Origin: Actinacidiphila oryziradicis | GTDB lineage: Bacteria; Actinomycetota; Actinomycetes; Streptomycetales; Streptomycetaceae | Direction of reading: 5' to 3' | Assembly: GCF_005047355.1 (NCBI RefSeq) | Contig: NZ_SUMC01000009.1 | Span: forward strand, 124,001-188,000 | DNA length: 64,000 nucleotides | Part shown: positions 44,711 through 56,191 of the stretch, one piece after another | How the letters are laid out: every line of letters starts with the position of its first letter | Numbering within the stretch: the stretch's first letter is position 1 | The notes under the pieces: generated by a model | The model's database searches: none | What the model saw: the letters and a program-made list of their open reading frames with translations, nothing else | Told to the model about the DNA's origin: nothing | Translations under genes and position numbers: made by a program

Positions 44711-44902
44711 CTAGTTCTCGTTGATGAGTGTGTCGCAGGCGGTTTTCTTGGGGTCGCCCTTGAGGGTGTTGTTGGCGTAGAACTTCGCCGTCCGGACGCC
44801 GGTGCCGCATCCGGTCGCCGCGTGCGCGGTGGTGGCGGTGGCGGGGAGAGCGAGCGCGTTGACGGCGGCCACCGCTAAGGCGGTGGTTATGTTTTTGAGC
44901 AT
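44711..44902 (-). CDS. Small secreted protein
   Basis: The protein has 63 residues. MLKNITTALAVAAVNALALP...ATTAHA is a signal peptide, leaving a ~33-residue mature part, ATGCGTGVRTAKFYANNTLK plus GDPKKTACDTLINEN, with two cysteines that could form a disulfide. AGGGAGGG precedes ATG 44,902. It is transcribed away from clpB. The role is unknown. Confidence 0.65.
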   Translation of the reverse strand: MLKNITTALAVAAVNALALPATATTAHAATGCGTGVRTAKFYANNTLKGDPKKTACDTLINEN

Positions 44903-45004
44903 GACAATGACCCTCCCTGAACAGGGATCTTGGCGGAGCCGTAAAAATCTTGCAAAGGGGTTCGCGGAAGCCATGCGCGGAAGCCTGACGCCTGGTCATC
45001 CGGC

Positions 45005-45025
45005 CTTGAGTGGAATAGACTCAAC
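45005..45025. promoter_or_regulatory. HAIR operator of clpB
   Basis: CTTGAGT-N7-ACTCAAC matches the HspR consensus at 13 of 14 positions, 60 bases before the clpB GTG. Confidence 0.92.
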
Positions 45026-45085
45026 TTGCCTCATGTTGGAAACGGCAGGTTTGTGCTGGCCGATCAAGGAGGAGGACCTGCGGAC

Positions 45086-47740
<2,655 letters not shown>

Positions 47741-47747
47741 CCTGTGC

Positions 47748-47777
47748 CCCGGGCGGGGTTGCGACACCCCGCCCGGG
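47748..47777 (+). terminator. Terminator of clpB
   Basis: CCCGGGCGGGGT and its exact complement form a 12-bp stem with a 6-base loop, eight bases after the clpB stop. Confidence 0.8.
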
Positions 47778-47817
47778 ATGGGGGAGGATGGCGTAAACGT
47801 ACGAAGGGAACCCCACG

Positions 47818-48354
47818 GTGAGCATCGACCCGTCCTCGATTCCGAATTTCGGGGGCCAGCCAGAACCCGAGCCCACCGGCGAGCCCGCCGGTGTGGTCAT
47901 TCCTGACCAGGACCTGGTCAAGCAGTTGCTCGAACAGATGGAGCTCAAGTACGTCGTCGACGACGAGGGCGACCTCGCGGCGCCGTGGGAGGAGTTCCGC
48001 ACTTACTTCATGTTCCGGGGTGACGAGGACCAGCAGATCTTCGCGGTCCGCACCTTCTACGACCGGCCGTACACGATCGATGACAAGCCTCAGCTGCACG
48101 AGGCGATCGACGACTGGAACCGCCGCACCCTGTGGCCGAAGGTCTACACCCACACCCATGACGACGGTTCGGTCCGGCTGGTCGGCGAGGCGCAGATGCT
48201 GGTCGGCCTCGGGGTCGGCCTTGAGCACTTCGTGTCGAGCACGGTCAGCTGGGTGCGCGCGTCGATCGAGTTCGACAAGTGGGTGACGGAGACGCTCGGC
48301 CTGGAGAAGGAAGTCGACGCCAACCCGGAGGACGGCGAGGACGGCGAGGAGTAG
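47818..48354 (+). CDS. YbjN-domain protein
   Basis: The protein has 178 residues; GTG 47,818. LVKQLLEQMELKYVVDDEGD, then FMFRGDEDQQIFAVRTFYDR and WPKVYTHTHDDGSVRLVGE fit the YbjN fold (type III secretion chaperone-like). An acidic tail ends it. The role is unknown; it is conserved next to clpB in my memory of Streptomyces, which is not verified here. Confidence 0.88.
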   Translation: MSIDPSSIPNFGGQPEPEPTGEPAGVVIPDQDLVKQLLEQMELKYVVDDEGDLAAPWEEFRTYFMFRGDEDQQIFAVRTFYDRPYTIDDKPQLHEAIDDWNRRTLWPKVYTHTHDDGSVRLVGEAQMLVGLGVGLEHFVSSTVSWVRASIEFDKWVTETLGLEKEVDANPEDGEDGEE

Positions 48355-48564
48355 AACCCCTCCCACCCCCGGTCCGTAGACTCCCGGTCCGTAGACCCAC
48401 GGATGCTCCGGATGGGGCCCGGTCAGCGAGACGCCGCCGCAGCGGCCGTCCCGGTCGGCCGGGCCCGCGCTTTTGGCGCCGCCCTGCTACGGGGCCGTGC
48501 GCAGCGCCTTCAGTCTCCTGACGGCGTCCGTCAGGACCTCCGCGGGCCTGGCGGAATGCGAGAT

Positions 48565-49728
48565 TCACCATCGCTGGAGGCGCGCTGCGGCCTCCTGGAG
48601 GACTTTGTCCTGCTTGCAGAAGGCGAAGCGGACCTGGCTGCGGCCGGCGTCGGGGTCGTCGTAGAAGACGGCGTTAGGGATGGCGACGACGCCGCAGCGT
48701 TCGGGGAGCGTCCGGCAGAACGCCAGGCCGTCCTTCTCACCGAAGGGCGTGATGTCGGTAGTGATGAAGTAAGTACCCGCAGGCCGGAAGAGTTCGAAGC
48801 CTGCTTCGGTGAGGCCGGCGGAGAGGATATCCCGCTTGCGCCGAAGGTTGTCGCGGAGGCCCGTGTAGTAGCTGTCCGGGAGGCGCAGGGCTTCTGCCAT
48901 GGCGTACTGGAAGGGGCCGGAGCTGACGTAGGTCAGGAACTGCTTGGCGGTGCGGACGGCGGCGACGAGGGGAGCCGAGGCGGTTACCCAGCCAACCTTC
49001 CAGCCGGTGAAGGAGAAGGTCTTTCCGGCTGAGGAGATGGAGACGGTGCGGTCGCGCATGCCGGGGAAGGAGACGAGGGGGATGTGCTCGGCGTCGTCGT
49101 AGACGAGGTGTTCGTAGACCTCGTCGGTGACGACCAGCAGATCGCGCTCGACGGCGAGTTCGGCGATGGCGGCCAGTTCGTCGCGGGTCAGGACCATGCC
49201 GGTGGGGTTGTGGGGTGAGTTCAGCAGGAGGAGCCGGGTGCGGGGGGTGACCGCCGCGCGCAGGGCGTCCAGATCGGGGCGGAAGGAGGGGGCGCGCAGG
49301 GTGAGTGGCACGCGGATGGCGCCGGCCATGGCGATGCAGGCGGCGTAGGAGTCGTAGAAGGGCTCGAAGGCGATCACCTCGTCGCCCGGCTCCAGCAGGG
49401 CGAGCATCGCTGCCGCGATCGCCTCGGTGGCTCCGGCGGTGACCAGGACCTCGGTGTCGGGGTCGTAGGGGAGGCCGTAGAAGCGCTGCTGGTGTTCCGC
49501 GACGGCCGTCCGGAGCTCCGGGACGCCGGGGCCGGGCGGGTACTGGTTGCCCTTCCCCTCGCGGATGGCGCGGACGGCCGCCTCGGCGATATCGGCGGGG
49601 CCGTCGGTGTCGGGGAAGCCCTGGCCGAGGTTGATGGACCCGGTCTTCAGGGCCAGGGCGGACATCTCCGCGAAGATCGTGGTCCCGAATTCGGCGAGAC
49701 TGCGGTTCAACGGCGGCCTTGCTCCCAT
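48565..49728 (-). CDS. PLP-dependent aminotransferase (class I/II)
   Basis: The protein has 387 residues; ATG 49,728. INLGQGFPDTDGPADIAEAA and NQYPPGPGVPELRTAVAEHQ are the N-terminal arm and first helix. LLLNSPHNPTGMVLTRDELA and VVTDEVYEHLVYDD bind PLP, and SSAGKTFSFTGWKVGW holds the Schiff-base Lys. It resembles methionine/kynurenine aminotransferases of the YbdL type. The amino acid is not settled. Confidence 0.93.
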   Translation of the reverse strand: MGARPPLNRSLAEFGTTIFAEMSALALKTGSINLGQGFPDTDGPADIAEAAVRAIREGKGNQYPPGPGVPELRTAVAEHQQRFYGLPYDPDTEVLVTAGATEAIAAAMLALLEPGDEVIAFEPFYDSYAACIAMAGAIRVPLTLRAPSFRPDLDALRAAVTPRTRLLLLNSPHNPTGMVLTRDELAAIAELAVERDLLVVTDEVYEHLVYDDAEHIPLVSFPGMRDRTVSISSAGKTFSFTGWKVGWVTASAPLVAAVRTAKQFLTYVSSGPFQYAMAEALRLPDSYYTGLRDNLRRKRDILSAGLTEAGFELFRPAGTYFITTDITPFGEKDGLAFCRTLPERCGVVAIPNAVFYDDPDAGRSQVRFAFCKQDKVLQEAAARLQRW

Positions 49729-49748
49729 GACGGCTCCTGCCCTCGTGC

Positions 49749-50758
49749 CTAAGCGGGTTCGACGATGAGCCACGCCACTGTGGAGGTGTCGCCCGCCGCT
49801 CCCTTGACCGTAAACGATGTGCCCGCGGTCCGGCCGGCAACGTAGGCGACACCCGACGGCGTGCCGCCGGGCGCCTGGACGGTGAGGAAGATCCGGCTGG
49901 CGGTGGTGGCGGTGGTGGCGGCGGTGGTGGTGGTGGTCACGGTCACGGCGGTGGCGCCGTTGAGGGTGAGGGTGCCCATCTTGGCGTTGCTGCCCTCCTT
50001 CACCTTCAGGCCCTTGCCCGCGAGGCCCGCGACGAGGTCGGAGTCGGCGCTGCCGATCTGCCCGGCGCCCAGCCGCCCCCAGGAGGTGTCGCGGGCGCCG
50101 GAGCCGCCGGGGCCGAAGCTCTGGGTGCCGTTGATGTCGATGGCCAGGCGGTTGGCCGAGTCGCCGGTGACCGAGGCCTGGAAGGCGCGGGAGGAGGTGT
50201 CGGCGCCGGTGATCGCGTAGCCCTGGCCCGCGGCTAGGGCCTGGACGAGGGTGAGGCCGGGGTTGGCGTTGGCGTTGACCAGGACGTTGGTGGCCGTGCC
50301 GCCGAACTGGCCCAGGGTGATCCTGCCGTTGGTCCGGCGGACGGCGATCGGGGTGTCGATGGCGGCGCCGCTGTCGTCGTAGCGTACGAGAGCGAAGTCG
50401 GAGCCGTCGCCGGTGCCGGACTCGGTGGCGTCGGTGGCGCGCAGCGCTGGTTCTTGCCGCGGCTCCAGAACTGCAGGTCCCGGTTGGTGCCAACGGCGCT
50501 GGACAGGACGTGGGCGATCCGGTACTTGCCGGGCGGGAAGTAGACCGTCGAGCCCTGGCCGGCGGCGTCGATGGCGGCCTGGATCGCGGGCTGGTCGTCG
50601 GCGGAGTCGTCCCCCTTGGCGCCGTAGTCCAGGACGTTGAGCCAGCCGGTCGCGCCCGTCGCGGCGGTGGCCTCGGTGGTGGAGGCGATGGCGGCGCCTA
50701 TGGCGAGCCCGCCGATGCCCACCGCGGATCTGAGTACGGAGCGTCGTGAGTCGTTCAT
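49749..50758 (-). pseudogene. Secreted pectate-lyase-like / GH28-related protein with a frameshift
   Basis: From ATG 50,758 a twin-arginine signal (MNDSRRSVLRSAVGIGGLAI) leads into GATGWLNVLDYGAKGDDSAD and STVYFPPGKYRIAHVLSS, the start of a right-handed beta-helix. At about 50,445 the frame shifts, and LRATDATESGTGDGSDFALV with the rest (TNVLVNANANPGLTLVQALA, VAYVAGRTAGTSFTVKGAAG) continues to 49,749. The joined protein would be ~335 residues. It is probably a carbohydrate-binding or lyase-like exported protein. A sequencing error cannot be excluded. Confidence 0.7.
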
Positions 50759-50884
50759 GGTTGCCCCCCTGGGACCTCTGCGACCGGTCGGCGGCGCCGA
50801 ACCTCTGGACTTCCTCAACTCTGCTTTCGCCCAGGGCGGGTGAGGGCATCACCGTCGCACGGAACAGAAAGCGGGGTGGGAAGA

Positions 50885-51184
50885 ATGATCGTCTTCCTCA
50901 TAATTGTTGTGGTCTTGATCGTCTGGGGGATTTACGCGGCATCACGGCTCGGCACCACCGAGACCCAGCGCCGCAAGCGGACGAAGCGCCCCTACCGGGG
51001 CAGCAACAGCTCCACCGGCAGTGACAGCGGCGCCAGTTGGTGGGCCGGCGGCGGGGACAGCGGTGGCGGCCACGGGGGTGGCCACGGGGGTGGCCACCAC
51101 TCCTGCGGCGGTGGCGGGCACTCCTCCTGCGGCGGCGGCAGCTCGTGCGGTGGCGGTGGCGGGGGCTGTGGCGGGGGCAACTGA
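50885..51184 (+). CDS. Small membrane-anchored Gly/His/Cys-rich protein
   Basis: The protein has 99 residues. One N-terminal helix (IVFLIIVVVLIVWGIYAASR) is followed by a basic stretch and then a tail of GGGHGGGHGGGHHSCGGGG type, ending in CGGGSSCGGGGGGCGGG. The tail has five His and five Cys that could bind zinc or copper. No known domain fits. It is a stand-alone gene with its own GGTGGGAAG site. Confidence 0.75.
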   Translation: MIVFLIIVVVLIVWGIYAASRLGTTETQRRKRTKRPYRGSNSSTGSDSGASWWAGGGDSGGGHGGGHGGGHHSCGGGGHSSCGGGSSCGGGGGGCGGGN

Positions 51185-51257
51185 GGCCGACGCCGTCGGC
51201 AGTTGCCATTTCACATCCTGACCAGGGGAAATGCGTCCGGTGCATGCCGCACTGCAT

Positions 51258-51292
51258 ATGCGCCCGACGGGCCGTCCGCCCGCCGGGCGCAT
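51258..51292 (+). terminator. Hairpin downstream of the Gly/His/Cys-rich gene
   Basis: The arms ATGCGCCCGACGGGC and GCCCGCCGGGCGCAT pair at 14 of 15 positions across a 5-base loop. The rest of 51,185-51,493 holds no gene. Confidence 0.65.
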
Positions 51293-51493
51293 TGTGGTGA
51301 ACACATGAACCGTTACGCGCTCGTGGGGATGTAAAGCGGGCGCAGATGGGTAAAAAGGCTGAGGGCGAACCTCTTTTCATGATTCCGTACTTAACGGACC
51401 CCTACGGACCCCACGTGGGCACGAGCCGACAGACGTTCCCCCTTCGCGGTGCGGGTCGGCCCATCATCCACTGCGTGCTTGCGGAGCCGACCC

Positions 51494-52015
51494 ATGCTCA
51501 AATCCCTTTCGACCACCTACACCGACACCCGCGCCGGAGATCTCGCCTGGTGCCTGGGACTGGAACCACTGCCGGCGCTCGCCGTGCTCGACCTTGAGCT
51601 CGGCGGCTCGCGGCGCTCCCGCGTCCAGGTCCAGATGCGACTGCTCGGCGCCTCCCATCAGGTCATTCTCGACGCGCCGCACGGCCGGTGCTCCGAGACC
51701 GTGGCGTGCCTGCCCAGTAGCAGTGCTCCGCTGCCCCTCGGGGTGGCCAAACGGATCGGGGAGTGGGACTACGAATTCGCCGCCCGAGTCGAGACGCTCT
51801 CCCGCGGCTCCTTCGCGGGCCGGGCCCAGGAGCTGCTCGCGCTGGTCGCCGACCACCCGAACGGGTTGGCCGGTACGTTCCCCGGCCATCCGCACGCTTT
51901 CACGGCCATGCTCGTCCAAAACATGGAGGGCGGGGTGCACTGGCGCACATGGCACGCGTATCCGCAGGAGGGGCGACTTGTGGCGACCCGGTCGCGGCTC
52001 AGCATGCTGGAGTGA
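51494..52015 (+). CDS. DUF2617-family protein
   Basis: The protein has 173 residues, MLKSLSTTYTDTRAGDLAWC, with VQVQMRLLGASHQVILDAPH and GTFPGHPHAFTAMLV, then GVHWRTWHAYPQEGRLVATR, as in DUF2617. The family is actinobacterial and has no known role; the lipocalin-like strands are a guess. It precedes the spermidine synthase-like gene by 70 bases and may share its promoter. Confidence 0.85.
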   Translation: MLKSLSTTYTDTRAGDLAWCLGLEPLPALAVLDLELGGSRRSRVQVQMRLLGASHQVILDAPHGRCSETVACLPSSSAPLPLGVAKRIGEWDYEFAARVETLSRGSFAGRAQELLALVADHPNGLAGTFPGHPHAFTAMLVQNMEGGVHWRTWHAYPQEGRLVATRSRLSMLE

Positions 52016-52085
52016 GCCGTCAAGTGCCGCAATTGCACCCCCGCGCGTGACGTTTGGAGGCATAAAACTGACATAGCGTTCATAC

Positions 52086-53660
52086 ATGATCGACCAGTCG
52101 CCCCTCCGCGCGCCCACCCCGCTACGGCTCCCGGTGGCGGCAGGACCGGCCCGGATTCTGGTCCTCGCCGCGGTCTTCATCTGTGCCGCCTGCGGACTGG
52201 TCTACGAACTCGAGCTGGTCGCCCTCGCCTCGTACCTCGTCGGCGACTCCGTCACCCAGGCCTCTGTCGTGCTGTCCGTGATGGTCTTCGCCATGGGCGT
52301 CGGCTCGCTGCTGGCCAAGCGGCTGCGGTGTGCCGCCGTGGCCGGCTTCGTGGCGGTCGAGGCGGCGCTCGCGCTGGTCGGCGGGCTGTCGGTGATGGCG
52401 CTCTACGCGAGCTTCGCATGGCTGGGGCAGTCCCGCCCGGCGATGGCCGCCTGCGCCTTCGCCATCGGTGTCCTCATCGGCGCCGAGGTTCCGCTGCTCA
52501 TGACGCTCATTCAGCGGATCCGGCGCCAGGACGCGGGCGGGGCCGTCGCCGACCTCTTCGCCGCCGACTATGTCGGCGCGCTCGTCGGCGGCCTCGCCTT
52601 CCCCTTTCTCCTGCTGCCGTCACTCGGCCAGCTGAGCGGCGCGCTCTTCACCGGCGCGGTCAATGTCGCGGGCGGCGGGGCGCTGGTGCTCTGGCTCTTC
52701 CGCGGCGACCTCACCCTGCGGGCGCGGTCCTGGCTGCTCGTGGCGAACGCTGTGGTGCTGGCGGTGCTCGCCGGGGCCGCGGTGGGCGCCGCGCCTTTCG
52801 AACGGGCCGTCCAGCAGGCGATCTACGGCGGGGACGTACGGGTCGCCAGGCATTCCGCCGTACAGGAAATCGTCCTCACCGGCGGGGCGTGGCCGTCGCT
52901 GCGGCTCTACCTCGACGGGCGGCTGCGCGCCGGCGGCCTCGACGGATTCCGTTACGACGAGGGCCTGGTGCACCCCGCCATGGCCGGCCCCCGCAGCCGT
53001 GTCCTCGTCCTCGGCGGCGGCGACGGGCTCGCCGCCCGGGAAGTGCTCCGGTATGCCGACGTCCGGTCGGTCACCATCGTCGACCCCGACGCCGCCCTCG
53101 TCCGGCTGGGCCGCAGCGACCCGGGCCTGGCCGCCCTGAATCACCGCGCTCTGCGCGACCCGCGCGTCCGTGTCGTGGTGAGCGACCCCTTCGACTGGGT
53201 GCGGACGTTGCCCCGGTACGACCATTACGACGTCATCTTCGCCGACCTCCCCGATCCCGGGATCTCGCGCAGCGCCAAGTTCTACTCCGAGGAGTTCTAC
53301 GGCCTCGCCGGGCGCGCACTCGCCGCAGGCGGGCGCCTGGTGGTGCACGCCGGGTCCCCCAGCGTCTCGCCGCGCGGCTACTGGACGGTCGACGCGACCC
53401 TGCGCGGTGTCGGCTTCCACACCGCGCCCTACTGGATCGGCGGGCCGCGCGAAGGGCGCGGCGCCCCCCGCGCCACCGACTGGGGGTTCCTCCTCGCCGC
53501 CCGTACCCCGTCCGTACCCCGCCTCGCTGCCGACGCGCCGCCCCTGCGCTCCCTCACCCCCGCCCTGCTGCGCTCCGCCGCGCGCACGGCCGCCACCTCG
53601 CGCCTCGGCGGGCTGCCGCCCTCCACGCTGATGCGGCCGCGGGTATCCGGTGCGGGGTGA
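52086..53660 (+). CDS. Membrane-fused spermidine synthase-like aminopropyltransferase
   Basis: The protein has 524 residues. The first ~230 hold seven membrane helices ([20 protein letters not shown] and others). The C-terminal half is a Rossmann methyltransferase-like domain with [35 protein letters not shown] and [12 protein letters not shown], where the spermidine synthase GGGDG and DxxDP motifs are clear. It may make polyamines or another aminopropyl compound. Membrane-fused versions are common in actinobacteria. Confidence 0.9.
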   Translation: MIDQSPLRAPTPLRLPVAAGPARILVLAAVFICAACGLVYELELVALASYLVGDSVTQASVVLSVMVFAMGVGSLLAKRLRCAAVAGFVAVEAALALVGGLSVMALYASFAWLGQSRPAMAACAFAIGVLIGAEVPLLMTLIQRIRRQDAGGAVADLFAADYVGALVGGLAFPFLLLPSLGQLSGALFTGAVNVAGGGALVLWLFRGDLTLRARSWLLVANAVVLAVLAGAAVGAAPFERAVQQAIYGGDVRVARHSAVQEIVLTGGAWPSLRLYLDGRLRAGGLDGFRYDEGLVHPAMAGPRSRVLVLGGGDGLAAREVLRYADVRSVTIVDPDAALVRLGRSDPGLAALNHRALRDPRVRVVVSDPFDWVRTLPRYDHYDVIFADLPDPGISRSAKFYSEEFYGLAGRALAAGGRLVVHAGSPSVSPRGYWTVDATLRGVGFHTAPYWIGGPREGRGAPRATDWGFLLAARTPSVPRLAADAPPLRSLTPALLRSAARTAATSRLGGLPPSTLMRPRVSGAG

Positions 53661-53757
53661 GCGCCGGTCCGGTGGGCGCCCCGCGCCCCGCGCCCCGCGC
53701 CCGGCGCGCGGCGGAAACGGCTGACCGAGCGCCGCGGGCTCGCTAGGCTCGGAGGCC

Positions 53758-54624
53758 ATGGAGCATGAGGCGTTCGTTCCGGTTCCCGCCGCAAGCATCC
53801 GGCGGGCCCTTGCCGACCCGGCACGGGTCGCCCGTAGCGTGCCGGGTCTGCAGCAACAGCCAGCCCCGGCGGACGCGCCGCCGGAGGAAATCGGCGGCCG
53901 GCTCCGCGTCCGTATCGGCGGCTCGACGATCACGTACCGCGGAACGCTCCGCATCAGTCCGCGCGGCGACAAGCGCTTCGTGGTCGAGGCTGAGGGCGTG
54001 GAGGCCCGCGGCAGCGGCACGGTGAAGCTCAGCCTCGACATCGCCGCGGAGCCGGCCGAGGGCGGCACATTGCTGGCGTTCAGCGGCACCCTGCAGGCCG
54101 GCGGCCGGCTGGCCGAGTTCGCCGACGAAACGGCCACGGCGGCGGCGCACCGTCTGCTGGACCGCTTTGTCACGGCCCTGGCCGAGGAGGAGGAACCTGA
54201 GCACGAGGCACCCCGGCCGCTGGAAGACCCGGAAGACCCGGAAGACCCGGAAGACGCAGTAGACGCAGTAGACGCAGCAGACCCAGTAGACGCAGCAGAC
54301 CCGGAGATCCCGGAAGACGTCACCGAACTCCCCGAAGGCGTGACCGTGCCCGAGAGCGCGGCCGAACTGGACGAGCTCGACGTTCTGGAGCCGGGTGAGG
54401 ACGAGGGCGAGGCGCCCCCGGCCGAGGCGGCCCACGCCCGCCGGACGATGATCGGCCGCAGCGCCGAGGAGGTCGACCACGCGCCGCCACGCGGGCGGTA
54501 CGCGCCTGTGCCGCCGCCGGACACGACGGCGCGGAGCGAGGCGCTGCGCTGGGCCGCGCCGGCCGCCGCCGCGCTGATCGCTTCAGCGGTAGTGGTGGGG
54601 CGGCTGTTGCGGCGCAGGCGGTAG
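53758..54624 (+). CDS. CoxG/SRPBCC-type protein with acidic repeats and a C-terminal anchor
   Basis: The protein has 288 residues. Residues 1-140 form a SRPBCC (CoxG-like) domain: EHEAFVPVPAASIRRALADP, GTVKLSLDIAAEPAEGGTLL. An acidic linker of 9-base tandem repeats follows (PEDPEDPEDAVDAVDAADP). Near the end WAAPAAAALIASAVVVGRLL is a membrane anchor. The linker gives a flexible tether. Its ligand is unknown. Confidence 0.82.
   Translation: MEHEAFVPVPAASIRRALADPARVARSVPGLQQQPAPADAPPEEIGGRLRVRIGGSTITYRGTLRISPRGDKRFVVEAEGVEARGSGTVKLSLDIAAEPAEGGTLLAFSGTLQAGGRLAEFADETATAAAHRLLDRFVTALAEEEEPEHEAPRPLEDPEDPEDPEDAVDAVDAADPVDAADPEIPEDVTELPEGVTVPESAAELDELDVLEPGEDEGEAPPAEAAHARRTMIGRSAEEVDHAPPRGRYAPVPPPDTTARSEALRWAAPAAAALIASAVVVGRLLRRRR
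54216..54320 (+). repeat. 9-bp tandem repeat inside the CoxG-like gene
   Basis: GAAGACCCG repeats four times, followed by GTAGACGCA/GCAGACCCA variants. The repeats keep the reading frame, encoding a Pro-Glu-Asp linker; copy number may vary between strains. Confidence 0.8.
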
Positions 54625-54646
54625 CCGGTCCCGTAATGTCTGTGCC

Positions 54647-55474
54647 GTGGCCACGCACGAGCAGCAGACGCAAGCGAATGACGCCCGGATCCGGCTGTGC
54701 GCCGGGAACGCGGAAGTGACGATCCGGCCGGACAAGGGCTGCCGGATCGGGTCGCTGGTTGTCGACGGCGCCGAAATCCTGCGGCAGGGGGACAACTTCG
54801 GGGCGTTCCCGATGGTGCCGTGGTGCGGCCGCACCGAGAACGGCCGCTTCCGCAACGGCGGGGTGGTCCACCAGATGCCGCAGGACGCGGGCCCGCACGC
54901 GATCCACGGAACGGGCCGCCACGCCGCGTGGCGGCAGGCTCCGGGCGCGACGGAGACGACAGCCAGCTTCTACTACGACCTCACCGACCCGTGGCCGTAT
55001 CCGGGCCGGGTGACCCAGCTGTTCGAGCTGGCCCCCGAACATCTCACGCTCACCATGGCCGTGGAGACGACCGCCGACTCCTTCCCGGCGCAGGCCGGCT
55101 GGCATCCGTGGTTCCGCCGCAACCTCGGCAGCGGCGGCCAGGACGTACAACTCGAATTCACTCCCGCCTGGCAGGAGGAGCGCGGTGAGAACCACCTCCC
55201 CACCGGTCGCCGCCTCGACCCGCAGTCCGGCCCCTGGGACGACTGCTTCGGTATGCCGGACGGCGTGGATGCCACCCTGACCTGGCCGGGGGAGCTGAAG
55301 GTCCGGGTCACCAGCCCGGCGGAGTGGGTCGTGGTCTACGACGAGCAGTCCGAAGCCGTGTGCGTGGAGCCGCAGTCGGGGCCGCCGAACGGCCTCAACA
55401 CTCACCCGCGCCTGGTCACGCCGATCGACCCGCTGGAGATCACCACGACCTGGGCGTGGGAACAGCTCCGATAA
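54647..55474 (+). CDS. Aldose 1-epimerase family protein
   Basis: The protein has 275 residues; GTG 54,647 without a ribosome binding site but seven bases after TAATGT, so probably leaderless. The fold markers are MVPWCGRTENGRFRNGG, HAIHGTGRHAAWR, and later HPWFRRNL and VVYDEQSEAVCVEPQSGPPN. It converts alpha and beta anomers of sugars (galactose mutarotase type). It is followed by pyrE 17 bases later. Confidence 0.9.
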   Translation: MATHEQQTQANDARIRLCAGNAEVTIRPDKGCRIGSLVVDGAEILRQGDNFGAFPMVPWCGRTENGRFRNGGVVHQMPQDAGPHAIHGTGRHAAWRQAPGATETTASFYYDLTDPWPYPGRVTQLFELAPEHLTLTMAVETTADSFPAQAGWHPWFRRNLGSGGQDVQLEFTPAWQEERGENHLPTGRRLDPQSGPWDDCFGMPDGVDATLTWPGELKVRVTSPAEWVVVYDEQSEAVCVEPQSGPPNGLNTHPRLVTPIDPLEITTTWAWEQLR

Positions 55475-55491
55475 CCTCTAACCTCGTAGCC

Positions 55492-56049
55492 ATGACTGAC
55501 GCCGCCCGTGACCGTGACGCCCGCGATGCCCTGCTTCAGCACATCAGGACCAAGGCCGTGGTGCACGGCAAGGTGACCCTCTCCTCCGGCCTGGAATCCG
55601 ACTACTACATCGACCTCCGCCGGATCACCCTGGACGGCGAGGCCGCGCCGCTGGTCGGCCTGGTGATGCTGGACGCGACCGAAGGCGTCGAGTACGACGC
55701 GGTCGGCGGTCTGACGGCGGGCGCCGACCCGGTCGCCACGGCGATGCTGCACGCGGCCGCCGCGCGCGGCAGGAAGCTCGACGCGTTTTTCGTACGCAAG
55801 GCCCAGAAGGCGCACGGCATGCAGCGCCGTATCGAGGGCCCGGACGTCAAGGGCCGCCGGGTGCTCGCGGTCGATGACACCTCGACCACCGGTGGCTCGC
55901 CGCTGACCGCGGTGGAGGCGCTGCGGGAGGCCGGGGCCGAGGTGGTCGGTGTGGCGGTGATCGTGGAGCGCGGGGCCGCGCCGGTGATCGAGGCGGCAGG
56001 ACTGCCGTACTACCAGGCGTACGGCCTGGACGATCTGGACCTGGGCTGA
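55492..56049 (+). CDS. pyrE: Orotate phosphoribosyltransferase
   Basis: The protein has 185 residues; GKVTLSSGLESDYYIDLRRI is the orotate-binding start and RVLAVDDTSTTGGSPLTAVE the PRPP loop. It makes OMP from orotate and PRPP in UMP synthesis. TAACCT lies seven bases before the ATG, so the mRNA is probably leaderless. Confidence 0.96.
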   Translation: MTDAARDRDARDALLQHIRTKAVVHGKVTLSSGLESDYYIDLRRITLDGEAAPLVGLVMLDATEGVEYDAVGGLTAGADPVATAMLHAAAARGRKLDAFFVRKAQKAHGMQRRIEGPDVKGRRVLAVDDTSTTGGSPLTAVEALREAGAEVVGVAVIVERGAAPVIEAAGLPYYQAYGLDDLDLG

Positions 56050-56072
56050 CGGGGCGACCTGGCCGACCGGGC

Positions 56073-56088
56073 TGTTTCACGTGAAACC
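56073..56088. promoter_or_regulatory. parS site (ParB-binding)
   Basis: TGTTTCACGTGAAACC contains the exact 14-base palindrome GTTTCACGTGAAAC of bacterial parS. In Streptomyces such sites cluster around oriC and are bound by ParB for segregation. It lies between pyrE and fba. Confidence 0.88.
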
Positions 56089-56191
56089 GCCCATCTGGGA
56101 GGATGGGGGCGGCGAGTACGTCGCCCCCAGGTCAGGGTCACCGCAGACGTAGACAGTCCTAGACAACCCGCACATCACGAGGAGCGGACAC

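Noticed and set aside
45026-45085. Earlier clpB start at 45,026
   Set aside because: It begins directly after the HAIR operator, has no ribosome binding site, and adds residues that the ClpB family lacks; GTG 45,086 follows AAGGAGGAGG.
54216-54320. A CRISPR array in the 9-bp repeats
   Set aside because: The repeats are contiguous without spacers and keep a coding frame; no CRISPR array or cas gene is present in the window.
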